Part shown: positions 1 to 6,654 of the stretch, piece after piece
How positions within the stretch are numbered: the stretch's first letter is position 1
Layout: the number at the start of each line of letters is the position of its first letter
Assembly: GCF_051846935.1 (NCBI RefSeq)
Contig: NZ_JBPYCS010000034.1
Location: 1-22,986, forward strand
Source of the DNA: JBPYCR01 sp051846935
GTDB taxonomy: Bacteria > Bacillota > Bacilli > Bacillales > Amphibacillaceae
Direction: 5' to 3'
Length of the DNA: 22,986 nt
Program-made: the position numbers and the translations under genes
The notes under the pieces: generated by a model
Databases searched by the model: none
Told to the model about the DNA's origin: nothing
The model's input: the letters and a program-made list of their open reading frames with translations, nothing else

Positions 1-16
1 AAGGGAGTCAAACATA

Positions 17-2728
17 ATGGGGAAGAACAATTCGTTCCGTTCCAAAGAAAGCTTTGAGCTAAATGGTAAGTCTTATAATTACTTTAATTTAAAAGGCATC
101 GAAGACGCCAAATTAGGTAAAGTATCTCGCTTACCATTTTCTATTCGAGTTTTATTAGAATCTGTCATACGTCAATATGATGGGACTGTTATTAAAGATG
201 AACATGTAGAAGGTTTGGCAAAATGGGGAACAAAAGATGGCGAAGGTGCAGATGTTCCATTTAAGCCTGCCCGTGTTATCCTGCAAGACTTTACAGGAGT
301 TCCAGCAGTCGTTGATCTTGCTTCGTTGCGAAAAGCGATGGTTGATATGGGTGGAGATCCGAATAAGATTAATCCTGAAGTACCAGTTGATCTTGTAATT
401 GACCACTCTGTTCAAGTAGACAAATATGGAACACATACTGCTTTACAAGCAAATATGGATCTAGAATTTGAGCGAAATGCTGAAAGATATCAATTTTTAA
501 GCTGGGCACAAAAAGCTTTTGAAAATTACCGCGCAGTACCACCAGCAAGAGGAATTGTACACCAAGTAAACTTAGAGTATTTGGCAAATGTAGTTCATGC
601 AATTGAAAACGACGAAGGTAGTTTTGACACGTTTCCAGATACACTTGTAGGTACGGATTCTCATACACCGATGATTAACGGTTTAGGTGTACTTGGTTGG
701 GGAGTAGGTGGAATTGAAGCTGAAGCTGGAATGCTTGGACAACCTTCATATTTCCCTTCACCAGAAGTTATCGGGGTTAAATTTACAGGAAGCTTCCCAG
801 AGGGAACAACTGCTACAGATCTAGCATTAACAGTTACACAAGTATTACGTGAGAAAAATGTAGTAGGTAAATTTGTTGAGTATTATGGTCCTGGTCTCAA
901 GGATATGCCATTAGCAGACCGTGCTACAATTTCTAATATGGCACCAGAATATGGAGCTACTTGTGGCTTTTTCCCAATTGACGAAGAGTCATTAAACTAC
1001 TTACGTTTAACTGGTAGAGATGAAGCACAAATTGAATTAGTAGAAAAGTATTGTAAAGCAAACAATCTGTGGTACTCTTCCGAACAGCCAGATCCAGAGT
1101 ATACAGAAACAGTTGAAATTGATTTGTCCAAACTAGAGCCTAACCTAGCCGGTCCTAAGCGCCCACAAGATCGTATTGCTCTATCTAATATGAAAAAGGA
1201 ATTTAATAAAGCAATTACTGCTCCTGTAGGAAACCAAGGATTTGGTCTAGATAAATCTGAATTTGATAAAGAAGTAACCGTTGAGCATCCAAATGGTAAA
1301 AAGTCAGTTATGCGTACAGGCGCTTTAGCTATTGCAGCTATTACATCTTGTACAAATACTTCAAACCCTTACGTTATGTTAGGTGCTGGACTTTTAGCTA
1401 AAAATGCAGTTGAAAAAGGGTTACAAGTTCCAGCTTATGTGAAAACATCTTTGGCACCAGGATCTACGGTCGTTACTCGTTACTTAGATGATTCTGGATT
1501 ATCTAAGTATCTTGATGAGCTAGGCTTTAATTTAGTTGGTTACGGATGTACAACTTGTATCGGTAACTCAGGTCCATTACGTGAGGAAATCGAAAAAGCA
1601 ATTATGGAAAACGATTTAGCTGTTGCTTCCGTCCTATCAGGTAACCGTAACTTTGAAGGCCGTATTCATCCGTTAACGAAAGCGAACTATTTAGCTTCAC
1701 CACCACTTGTTGTGGCATACGCGTTAGCGGGAACAGTAGATATCGATTTAACAACAGAGCCAATTGGAAAAGATCAGGATGGTAATGCTGTCTTTATGAA
1801 AGACATTTGGCCTTCTATGGAAGAAATTAGAAAAACCGTTGACAGTGTTGTAAACCCAGAAATATTCCGTAAAGAATATGACAATATTTTCGAATCAAAT
1901 GAAAAATGGAACGAAATTAATACGACAGATGAACCTTTATATGAATGGGACAACGATTCAACATATATCCAAAACCCACCATTTTTCACGGGGCTATCTA
2001 AAGAAGTTGATGAAATTAAGCCATTAAATAATTTGCGAGCAATTGGAAGCTTTGGCGATTCGATTACTACTGACCACATATCACCAGCCGGTGCGATCGC
2101 TAAAGATATGCCAGCAGGTCAATATTTGCAAGAACAAGGGGTTTCACCAAGAAACTTTAACTCATACGGCTCTCGACGAGGGAATCATGAAGTAATGATG
2201 CGAGGTACATTTGCAAACATTCGAATTCGTAATCTGCTTGCTCCTGGAACAGAAGGCGGTTATACGACGTATTGGCCAACAGGTGAAGTAATGCCAATTT
2301 ACGATGCTGCAATGAAGTATAAAGAAGACAACACAGGCTTAATTATAATGGGTGGTAAAGATTATGGTATGGGTTCTTCACGTGACTGGGCTGCAAAAGG
2401 TTCCAATTTATTAGGAATTAAAGCGGTAATTGCAGAAAGTTACGAGCGAATTCACCGCTCAAACCTAGTTATGATGGGTGTAATTCCATTAGTATTTGAC
2501 AAAGGTCAAAATGCAGAAAAGCTAGGCTTAACTGGTAAAGAAACGTTTAACATTGATATTGACGAAAATATTAAACCAAATCAAAAATTGAACGTTGTTG
2601 CAATTGATGAGGAAGGTAAAAAGACTGAATTTAAAGCAGTTGCTCGCTTCGATAGTGATGTAGAGATTAATTATTACCGTCATGGTGGTATTCTACAGCT
2701 CGTATTACGAAGTAAATTAGACGCTTAA
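17..2728 (+). CDS. acnA: Aconitate hydratase (aconitase A)
   Basis: Aconitase interconverts citrate and isocitrate in the TCA cycle in the cytoplasm, using a [4Fe-4S] cluster. The 903-residue product has the usual length for the bacterial AcnA/IRP1 class. The cluster ligands are visible as Cys445 in a TSCTNTSNP motif and Cys511/Cys514 in GCTTCIGNSGPL. Other family motifs are VGTDSHTPM and GWGVGGIEAE in the N-terminal half, and GDSITTDHISPAG and GSSRDWAAKG in the C-terminal swivel domain. The ATG follows an AAGGGAG ribosome binding site at the very left edge, so the promoter lies outside the window. A strong terminator follows the stop. In B. subtilis the orthologue (citB) is also an iron-responsive RNA-binding protein; that role is family knowledge, not visible here. 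The identification is secure. Confidence 0.98.
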   Translation: MGKNNSFRSKESFELNGKSYNYFNLKGIEDAKLGKVSRLPFSIRVLLESVIRQYDGTVIKDEHVEGLAKWGTKDGEGADVPFKPARVILQDFTGVPAVVDLASLRKAMVDMGGDPNKINPEVPVDLVIDHSVQVDKYGTHTALQANMDLEFERNAERYQFLSWAQKAFENYRAVPPARGIVHQVNLEYLANVVHAIENDEGSFDTFPDTLVGTDSHTPMINGLGVLGWGVGGIEAEAGMLGQPSYFPSPEVIGVKFTGSFPEGTTATDLALTVTQVLREKNVVGKFVEYYGPGLKDMPLADRATISNMAPEYGATCGFFPIDEESLNYLRLTGRDEAQIELVEKYCKANNLWYSSEQPDPEYTETVEIDLSKLEPNLAGPKRPQDRIALSNMKKEFNKAITAPVGNQGFGLDKSEFDKEVTVEHPNGKKSVMRTGALAIAAITSCTNTSNPYVMLGAGLLAKNAVEKGLQVPAYVKTSLAPGSTVVTRYLDDSGLSKYLDELGFNLVGYGCTTCIGNSGPLREEIEKAIMENDLAVASVLSGNRNFEGRIHPLTKANYLASPPLVVAYALAGTVDIDLTTEPIGKDQDGNAVFMKDIWPSMEEIRKTVDSVVNPEIFRKEYDNIFESNEKWNEINTTDEPLYEWDNDSTYIQNPPFFTGLSKEVDEIKPLNNLRAIGSFGDSITTDHISPAGAIAKDMPAGQYLQEQGVSPRNFNSYGSRRGNHEVMMRGTFANIRIRNLLAPGTEGGYTTYWPTGEVMPIYDAAMKYKEDNTGLIIMGGKDYGMGSSRDWAAKGSNLLGIKAVIAESYERIHRSNLVMMGVIPLVFDKGQNAEKLGLTGKETFNIDIDENIKPNQKLNVVAIDEEGKKTEFKAVARFDSDVEINYYRHGGILQLVLRSKLDA

Positions 2729-2755
2729 TTAGTTTATATTTAGATAAAATTAGTA

Positions 2756-2800
2756 AAAATGGTTCCATTCATCGACGTTAATGAATGGAACCATTTTTTT
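2756..2800 (+). terminator. Rho-independent terminator of acnA
   Basis: A perfect 12-bp stem (GGTTCCATTCAT at 2761-2772 with ATGAATGGAACC at 2781-2792) has an 8-nt loop and is followed by a run of seven T. It sits about 30 nt after the acnA stop. Confidence 0.95.
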
Positions 2801-2907
2801 GTAGTTTGTGCCATGTATCTTGTTGCACGCTTTTATATATTGAATTCATGCAAGTGTATAAATATTTTTTTAATTGGGTATCCTTCCATTATAAGGAGGG
2901 ATTCTGA

Positions 2908-3063
2908 ATAGCACTTAAAAAGAGACTTTCATTTGATGAGCTAGTTGCTGAAAACCGCAAGAATATATTAGAAAATCGTTACTTTCTTGAGCGTATTGAA
3001 CAAAATGTTGAAGAAAAATTACATGAGTCATATAAAAATTCTATTTCTGAGCAAAACAATTGA
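2908..3063 (+). CDS. FbpB-like small basic protein, apparent ATA start
   Basis: This 51-residue frame resembles the FbpB family of small Fur-regulated basic proteins. It starts ALKKRLSFDELVAENRKNIL, giving a basic N-terminus, then the S-F-(D/E)-E-L-V-x-E-N core, then a charged helical tail (ERIEQNVEEKL). In B. subtilis FbpB helps the sRNA FsrA repress iron-rich enzymes, aconitase among them, when iron is scarce (family knowledge). A textbook AAGGAGGG site at 2893-2900 ends seven nt before codon 1, but that codon is ATA. The codon before it is TGA, and there is no in-frame ATG, GTG or TTG anywhere in the frame. Either translation starts at ATA or the gene is a fresh ATG-to-ATA mutant. A strong hairpin terminator follows at once. 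I saw no convincing Fur box upstream. The family call is moderately sure; it was made by eye from a short sequence. Confidence 0.6.
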   Translation: MALKKRLSFDELVAENRKNILENRYFLERIEQNVEEKLHESYKNSISEQNN

Positions 3064-3073
3064 CAAAACTGTT

Positions 3074-3115
3074 AAAAAAGTTTATTTCTTTTTTTATGAA
3101 GAAATAAACTTTTTT
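3074..3115 (+). terminator. Hairpin terminator after the FbpB-like gene
   Basis: A 17-bp perfect stem (3074-3090 with 3099-3115) encloses an 8-nt loop. The ascending arm begins with six A and the descending arm ends with six T, so it could end transcription on either strand. It begins 11 nt after the FbpB-like stop codon. Confidence 0.85.
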
Positions 3116-3265
3116 ATTAAAAGAATTCCATACAATAACGAATGCATATTTCAGCTTTCTTATTCAATTAATTGAGTCAATTTCATAATTGCTATTTTTA
3201 AAAAATCACAAAAGAACAGAAATTTAAAATCCACTTAAAGCTAGATTGGTATCTGCTGTGTTCCA

Positions 3266-3384
3266 TCCGGATCCACTCCGCTTTCCGCAGGCAACGCCTC
3301 AACTAATTTTAAAAGTTTTTCCAAATACTTTTAAAATGGATTCTCGTCTGTTGCTTTACCTGCAGGAGTCTGCGTGGATCCGGA
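3266..3384. repeat. Palindromic interspersed repeat element
   Basis: A 119-bp element is bounded by a perfect 11-bp inverted repeat, TCCGGATCCAC at 3266-3276 and GTGGATCCGGA at 3374-3384. Inside is a second perfect hairpin, ATTTTAAAAG (3306-3315) with CTTTTAAAAT (3328-3337). A further pair, CTCGTCTG (3343-3350) and CAGACGAG (3392-3399), spans the right end. The core at 3274-3293 matches 17 of 20 bases of the reverse strand of 19999-20018, so the window holds at least two relatives. GC content is visibly higher than in the surroundings. The pattern CGCTTTCCG..GGCA with CAGGAGTC is one I recognise from short repeats scattered in Bacillaceae genomes. The open frames across it are not genes. Confidence 0.7.
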
Positions 3385-3556
3385 ATCCACACAGACGAGT
3401 TGGTGTTGCTATGCAACCTGTTTTTTTGGTTGAATGCTGTATTCATTCGATCAACTGCTAATTTAGATGCATTGTATATTAAGGTGACTATATTAAAATA
3501 AATTTTTGCTCGTTTACCTGTTCTGTAACGAACATTGATTAAAGTATAATGGTCAT

Positions 3557-3623
3557 AGGGAGTGTCCCTCCAGTCTATTTATGGCTTGTAGTCAATAAGA
3601 TTTGGGGAGGCGCTTCCTTTTTT
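3557..3623 (+). ncRNA. Candidate small RNA (promoter to terminator unit)
   Basis: A perfect TATAAT at 3545-3550 has no good -35 partner. About seven nt downstream begins a tight hairpin, AGGGA-gtg-TCCCT (3557-3569). At 3604-3618 a 6-bp stem, GGGGAG-gcg-CTTCCT with two G-U pairs, runs into a T tract (3618-3623). A transcript of about 67 nt would fit between. No reading frame with a ribosome binding site lies inside. The C-rich stretch CCCTCC could pair with GGGGAGG inside the same RNA or with ribosome binding sites elsewhere. This is inferred from signals only, and the missing -35 is a clear weakness. Confidence 0.25.
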
Positions 3624-3723
3624 AAGTTTTAAAACTCTTTCCCTGTAAGGGCTTGAAATTATGAAATTCATTCAATTTATACGTTTTCCTACATTATTAC
3701 GATACGGATGGACAGAGCGGTAA

Positions 3724-3753
3724 AGAATACTTTATAACCAAAGGCTTGTATAA
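3724..3753 (+). promoter_or_regulatory. Possible forespore (sigma-G/F type) promoter of tlp
   Basis: AGAATA (3724-3729), a 17-nt spacer and TGTATAA (3747-3753) loosely resemble the sigma-G pattern TGMATA-N17-CATAMTA. The call leans on the known forespore expression of tlp in B. subtilis. The -10 match is poor, so this is weak. Confidence 0.22.
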
Positions 3754-3818
3754 ATAAACGATTGATTGGAAGAATAAATTTGAACTGTTAAATAATGAAA
3801 AGTAAAGGAGGTTTAAGT

Positions 3819-4043
3819 TTGCCAGACAATAGACATAAACCAGATGATCGTTCGGATAACAAGGAAAAGTTGCAAAATATGGTTCACAATACATTAGAAA
3901 ATATTGCGGAAGCAGAAGATTCAATGGAATTTGCATCTGGGGAACAAAAAGAAAATATTAGAAATAAAAACCAGCGACGAAAAGAGTCGATAGAAAGCAT
4001 GCGGAATGAAATTAAAGACGAAAGTGAATATAGTGATTATTAA
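3819..4043 (+). CDS. tlp: Small acid-soluble spore protein Tlp (thioredoxin-like protein)
   Basis: Tlp is a minor small acid-soluble spore protein packed into the forespore in B. subtilis. The 74-residue product has the diagnostic stretches KPDDRSDNKEKLQ, MVHNTLENIAEAEDSMEFAS and NEIKDESE, close to the B. subtilis protein. I place the start at TTG 3819, which follows AAGGAGG (3805-3811) by seven nt. The upstream in-frame ATG at 3795 lies before that ribosome binding site and would add nine unrelated residues. The protein is highly charged, with no membrane segment. It sits between the acnA/FbpB-like genes and yneP, as in B. subtilis, but I see no sspN before it. A strong terminator follows directly, so it is probably transcribed alone. 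Confidence 0.93.
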   Translation: MPDNRHKPDDRSDNKEKLQNMVHNTLENIAEAEDSMEFASGEQKENIRNKNQRRKESIESMRNEIKDESEYSDY

Positions 4044-4053
4044 TACCCGTATG

Positions 4054-4087
4054 AAAGATTCCAAACAACTCGTTTGGAATCTTTTTA
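4054..4087 (+). terminator. Rho-independent terminator of tlp
   Basis: A perfect 13-bp stem, AAAGATTCCAAAC (4054-4066) with GTTTGGAATCTTT (4072-4084), has a 5-nt loop and ends in a T run. It starts 10 nt after the tlp stop. Confidence 0.93.
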
Positions 4088-4128
4088 TATACGTATCATC
4101 GATCTTAAAGTTCCTACTTTTAAAAATT

Positions 4129-4148
4129 GTTCTATGATAAAATAGAAC
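4129..4148 (+). promoter_or_regulatory. Inverted repeat over a likely yneP -10 region
   Basis: GTTCTAT (4129-4135) and ATAGAAC (4142-4148) form a perfect 7-bp inverted repeat with a 6-bp spacer. The sequence TATGATAAAAT inside it looks like a -10 region, with TTCCTA at 4111-4116 as a weak -35 16 bp away. The position 30 nt before the yneP start suits an operator, but a small hairpin in the leader is also possible. No known regulator motif was recognised. Confidence 0.35.
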
Positions 4149-4177
4149 CGAAGCTAAGGCAAAGGTAGGGATAATAA

Positions 4178-4618
4178 ATGACAGTCGTTAAAACACCAAT
4201 AGAAGTTAGATACCAAGAAACAGATCAAATGGGCGTTGTGTATCATGCTAATTATCTTGTTTGGTTTGAAATCGGTCGTACAAAATTTGTAGAAAGCTTA
4301 GGGTTTGCTTATACGGATATGGAAAAAGATAAGATTGTATCGCCAGTAATTGACGTTCATATTTCCTACAAACACCCTGTTCGATACGGGGATAAAATAT
4401 ATGTTGAAACATGGTTGGAAAAATATGATGGCATCCGAACGGTATATAGATATAACGTGATTGATGAGAACAAAAGGATAGCCGTTACAGGGAAGACAAC
4501 CCACGTTATAGTACATAAAGATACATTTAAACCTTTAGCATTAAAGCGGATGTACCCAAATTGGCATGATGTATATAAAAAGGCATTAAAGGATACGAAA
4601 CATGGCGTTCGGGCTTAA
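4178..4618 (+). CDS. yneP: Acyl-CoA thioesterase, YbgC/FadM type (YneP)
   Basis: This 146-residue hot-dog-fold protein belongs to the 4-hydroxybenzoyl-CoA thioesterase/YbgC group, which hydrolyses acyl-CoA thioesters in the cytoplasm. The N-terminal signature YQETDQMGVVYHANYLVWFE carries the catalytic Asp16, with Gly19, His23 and Asn25. The central helix follows as GRTKFVESLGF, and the RVVY-like strand (TVYRYNVI) is in place. Length and position match B. subtilis yneP. The true substrate is unknown. The ATG at 4178 follows a modest GGTAGGG site. The end overlaps the next gene by 17 nt, so the two are probably translated together. An inverted repeat at 4129-4148 may regulate the pair. Confidence 0.9.
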   Translation: MTVVKTPIEVRYQETDQMGVVYHANYLVWFEIGRTKFVESLGFAYTDMEKDKIVSPVIDVHISYKHPVRYGDKIYVETWLEKYDGIRTVYRYNVIDENKRIAVTGKTTHVIVHKDTFKPLALKRMYPNWHDVYKKALKDTKHGVRA

Positions 4619-4901
4619 ACGATCAGAGCTTATAAAGTGGAAACAAGAAGTGCGCCAAGGTAAAATTGCTTTCTTAACACACTATTGGATGGACGAGCGG
4701 TTCCCAGATTGCTACACAGTAACTAAAGTAGGTTGCAGTGACATTGAAAAGTTAATACAATGGGGAACTACATACGGACTTAAAAAATCGTACATTCATT
4801 TTAAAGGAGATTATCCCCATTACGATCTATTCGGTCGTGTTCAAAAACATATTTTAATGATGGAACGTAAATTCGATCATATTAAAAAGTATAATTTATA
4901 A
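4602..4901 (+). CDS. yneQ: Conserved hypothetical protein YneQ
   Basis: A 99-residue protein of unknown function, recognised by length and by its place directly after yneP. It is basic and aromatic-rich (TFLTHYWMD-like stretch, IHFKGDYPHYDLFGRVQKHILM) with no signal peptide, membrane helix or obvious catalytic motif. The ATG lies inside the yneP frame, 17 nt before the yneP stop, and has only a weak ribosome binding site, which suggests translational coupling. The conserved pairing with a thioesterase is the only functional hint. I see no convincing terminator of its own; the hairpin at 4999-5045 points mainly the other way. Confidence 0.8.
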   Translation: MAFGLKRSELIKWKQEVRQGKIAFLTHYWMDERFPDCYTVTKVGCSDIEKLIQWGTTYGLKKSYIHFKGDYPHYDLFGRVQKHILMMERKFDHIKKYNL

Positions 4902-4993
4902 TTGTTTTTAAACAGGATAAAGATGAGCAACAAGATAAACATTCACGTCACCAAATATGTATGCACTCCAGTTAATATTCTACATGTATACAT

Positions 4994-5045
4994 GAAAAAG
5001 CCTGTATGCCGCAATCCTAAATAAAGCGAAATATGCATACAGGCT
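4994..5045 (-). terminator. Terminator of the folE2-yidD-yneR operon
   Basis: On the minus strand an 11-bp stem (5035-5045 with 4999-5009) with a 25-nt loop is followed by TTTTT (4998-4994). It lies five nt past the yneR stop. On the plus strand the following bases are a poor T tract, so it mainly serves the minus strand. A perfect 12-bp palindrome, CATGTATACATG (4983-4994), adjoins it. Confidence 0.8.
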
Positions 5046-5049
5046 ATTA

Positions 5050-5337
5050 TTATTCATAATTTATTTTTGGTTCTTGAAGTTCATCATCGAATGTAATGTT
5101 TAAATTATTACCATCGAAATACCATGCATCCGAATCTTCGATATAGAACGTACAATGAGCCATCGTCGTTGCTGTATGAACATCAACCGGTTTATCTAGA
5201 CCTACCCCAAGTGAAAAACCTGGCACGATGCCGCCATATCCTCCATATCGTACAAAAAAACGAACAAAGTTCGATGGCGAGACATTTAGCTCTTGTATAT
5301 ACCAGTTAGCAGCTTTTTCAGTTATCTTTAATTTCAT
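5050..5337 (-). CDS. yneR: HesB/IscA-fold protein without cluster cysteines (YneR)
   Basis: A 95-residue protein of the HesB-like (A-type iron-sulfur carrier) fold, orthologous by position and length to B. subtilis YneR. The fold signature is FVRFFVRYGGYGGIVPGFSLGV near residues 24-45. The three cysteines that bind metal in IscA/SufA-type carriers are absent: the only Cys is Cys62, within AHCTFY, and there is no C-terminal CxC. It is therefore unlikely to be a classical Fe-S carrier, and its function is unknown. The ATG at 5337 follows AAGGAGA at about 11 nt. It is the last gene of the apparent folE2-yidD-yneR unit, 22 nt after yidD, and ends just before a terminator. Confidence 0.85.
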   Translation of the reverse strand: MKLKITEKAANWYIQELNVSPSNFVRFFVRYGGYGGIVPGFSLGVGLDKPVDVHTATTMAHCTFYIEDSDAWYFDGNNLNITFDDELQEPKINYE

Positions 5338-5359
5338 AGAAAAGTCAATCTCCTTCGTA

Positions 5360-5602
5360 TCAGGATCTTTTGCTCTGTTTATCTTCTTCCCGTTCTGGTA
5401 CTAGATCAATCCCACCTGCATGAAATGGATGACATTTACTAATTCGTATAATCGTCAGATAAGCCCCTTTAATAGTTCCAAATCGTTTAAAGGCTTCGAT
5501 ACTATATTGGGAGCAAGTTGGTAAAAAACGACAACTTGGTGGTTTAAAAGGGCTAATTGCCTTTTGATAAAAGCGAATTAAACCGATAAACAAATAATTC
5601 AT
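5360..5602 (-). CDS. yidD: Membrane protein insertion efficiency factor YidD
   Basis: YidD is a small inner-face membrane-associated protein thought to help YidC/Sec insert membrane proteins. The 80-residue product has the invariant PPSCRFLPTCSQY motif at 21-33 (Cys24, Cys30), Cys57 in RISKCHPF, and the HAGGIDLVP end of the domain, then a charged tail. The N-terminal stretch NYLFIGLIRFYQKAISPF forms the expected amphipathic membrane anchor. Its ATG shares one base with the folE2 stop (TAATG), so translation is coupled to folE2. In B. subtilis the yidD-type gene is not next to yneR as far as I recall, so this placement is a difference in local order. Confidence 0.93.
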   Translation of the reverse strand: MNYLFIGLIRFYQKAISPFKPPSCRFLPTCSQYSIEAFKRFGTIKGAYLTIIRISKCHPFHAGGIDLVPEREEDKQSKRS

Positions 5603-6549
5603 TACTTAACTTCGCCCGGTATATCTTCCAGCTTATTAAAGCTAATAGTTGCAATTGCATCATGCATATGGATGGACTCCTCATTTTGACATGATACTTT
5701 AAATTTTTCTACGAAAGGAAGTTCATACAGATCAGCAGCAACTAGTCGTACCATGTCTTCAACGAAACGAGGATTTTCATATGCTGCCTCTGTAACGATT
5801 TTTTCGTCCGGTCGTTTCAATACGGGGTGAATTTTAGAGCTTGCATTGCTTTCAGCTGCATGGAGCAATTGTTTTTTCCAATCGACTTGCTCATCCACTA
5901 TATCATCTGTGAAAACTACTTCCATAGTTACTCGACCACGTTGACTGTGTGCACTATACTCGCTTATTTCTTTTGAGCAAGGACAGAGTGTTGTCACATA
6001 TACAGACAGCGAAGCTTCCCATTTAAATCCAGTGTTTTCATTATATACAACATTTAAAGATACATCAGCATGGTTCATACCCGCAAGCTGAGAATTTGGG
6101 CCTTTACGTTCATAAAACCAAGGAAATGCAATATTAATTTTAACTTCGTCGTGTTCTAATCGCTGTCTAAGTCTTAAAACGAATTGTTTCAAAGATGGAA
6201 AATCAATCATTAATTCTGAATGACCTGCTTCATTTATTTCTTCGAGAAAACGACTCATATTTGTACCTTTACTCGATTTATTTACATTAGAAGTAAGCTG
6301 GAACGTGCCAATAGTTGTTTGGATTTTAGGTTTTGTGTCGCTTTTAACAACGATCGGATGCTTGACATTAGCTATTCCTACGGCATCTATATTAAACAAA
6401 AAGTCTTTTTTAACGTTTTGTAAATCAGACATATCTTCTTTAGTCGTCGGTTTTGTTCTTGGTCCAGGTTCAACTGAGCCAAACAATTTATGCCTTTCTT
6501 CTTTTGCTGGTAATCGTGATGATGCTTGTAATGATTTTATATTATTCAT
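5602..6549 (-). CDS. folE2: GTP cyclohydrolase I type IB (FolE2)
   Basis: FolE2 converts GTP to 7,8-dihydroneopterin triphosphate, the first step of tetrahydrofolate (and queuosine precursor) synthesis. It replaces zinc-dependent FolE and works with metals such as manganese. The 315-residue product shows the COG1469 features: VGIANVKHPI at 57-66, the conserved TTLCPCSKEIS with Cys189 and Cys191, SAHSQRG at 199-205, and HMHDA at 294-298. The start is ATG 6549; the nearest AAAGGAG is about 13 nt upstream, longer than usual, but no better start is visible. It heads the folE2-yidD-yneR unit behind a good sigma-A promoter. In B. subtilis the homologue is zinc-repressed through Zur; I found only a half-site-like TCGTAAT near the start, so Zur control is not supported here. 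Confidence 0.95.
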   Translation of the reverse strand: MNNIKSLQASSRLPAKEERHKLFGSVEPGPRTKPTTKEDMSDLQNVKKDFLFNIDAVGIANVKHPIVVKSDTKPKIQTTIGTFQLTSNVNKSSKGTNMSRFLEEINEAGHSELMIDFPSLKQFVLRLRQRLEHDEVKINIAFPWFYERKGPNSQLAGMNHADVSLNVVYNENTGFKWEASLSVYVTTLCPCSKEISEYSAHSQRGRVTMEVVFTDDIVDEQVDWKKQLLHAAESNASSKIHPVLKRPDEKIVTEAAYENPRFVEDMVRLVAADLYELPFVEKFKVSCQNEESIHMHDAIATISFNKLEDIPGEVK

Positions 6550-6591
6550 AATTCGTAATTAGCTCCTTTTGTCCATTCATGACCTAACTAA

Positions 6592-6621
6592 AGTATACTA
6601 AATGGTATTATGTACATTCAA
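6592..6621 (-). promoter_or_regulatory. Sigma-A promoter of folE2
   Basis: On the minus strand TTGAAT (6621-6616), an 18-bp spacer and TATACT (6597-6592) match 4 of 6 and 5 of 6 consensus bases. It lies about 45 nt before the folE2 start. Confidence 0.6.
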
Positions 6622-6654
6622 CGAATAGGTTTGCCATAAAATTCAAATACGTGT

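Noticed and set aside
2987..3175. 62-residue frame over the end of the FbpB-like gene
   Set aside because: It overlaps the better-supported frame and the terminator hairpin, has no ribosome binding site and reads as low-complexity Phe/Lys/Ile.
3246..3461. 71-residue frame across the palindromic repeat
   Set aside because: It simply spans the repeat element; it has no ribosome binding site, and the repeat explains its composition.
5259..5273. LexA-like box CGAAC..GTTCG
   Set aside because: The spacer is three bases instead of the required four, and it lies inside the yneR coding sequence.
6550..6565. Possible Zur box before folE2
   Set aside because: Only one half-site-like word (TCGTAAT) is present; the second half does not match.
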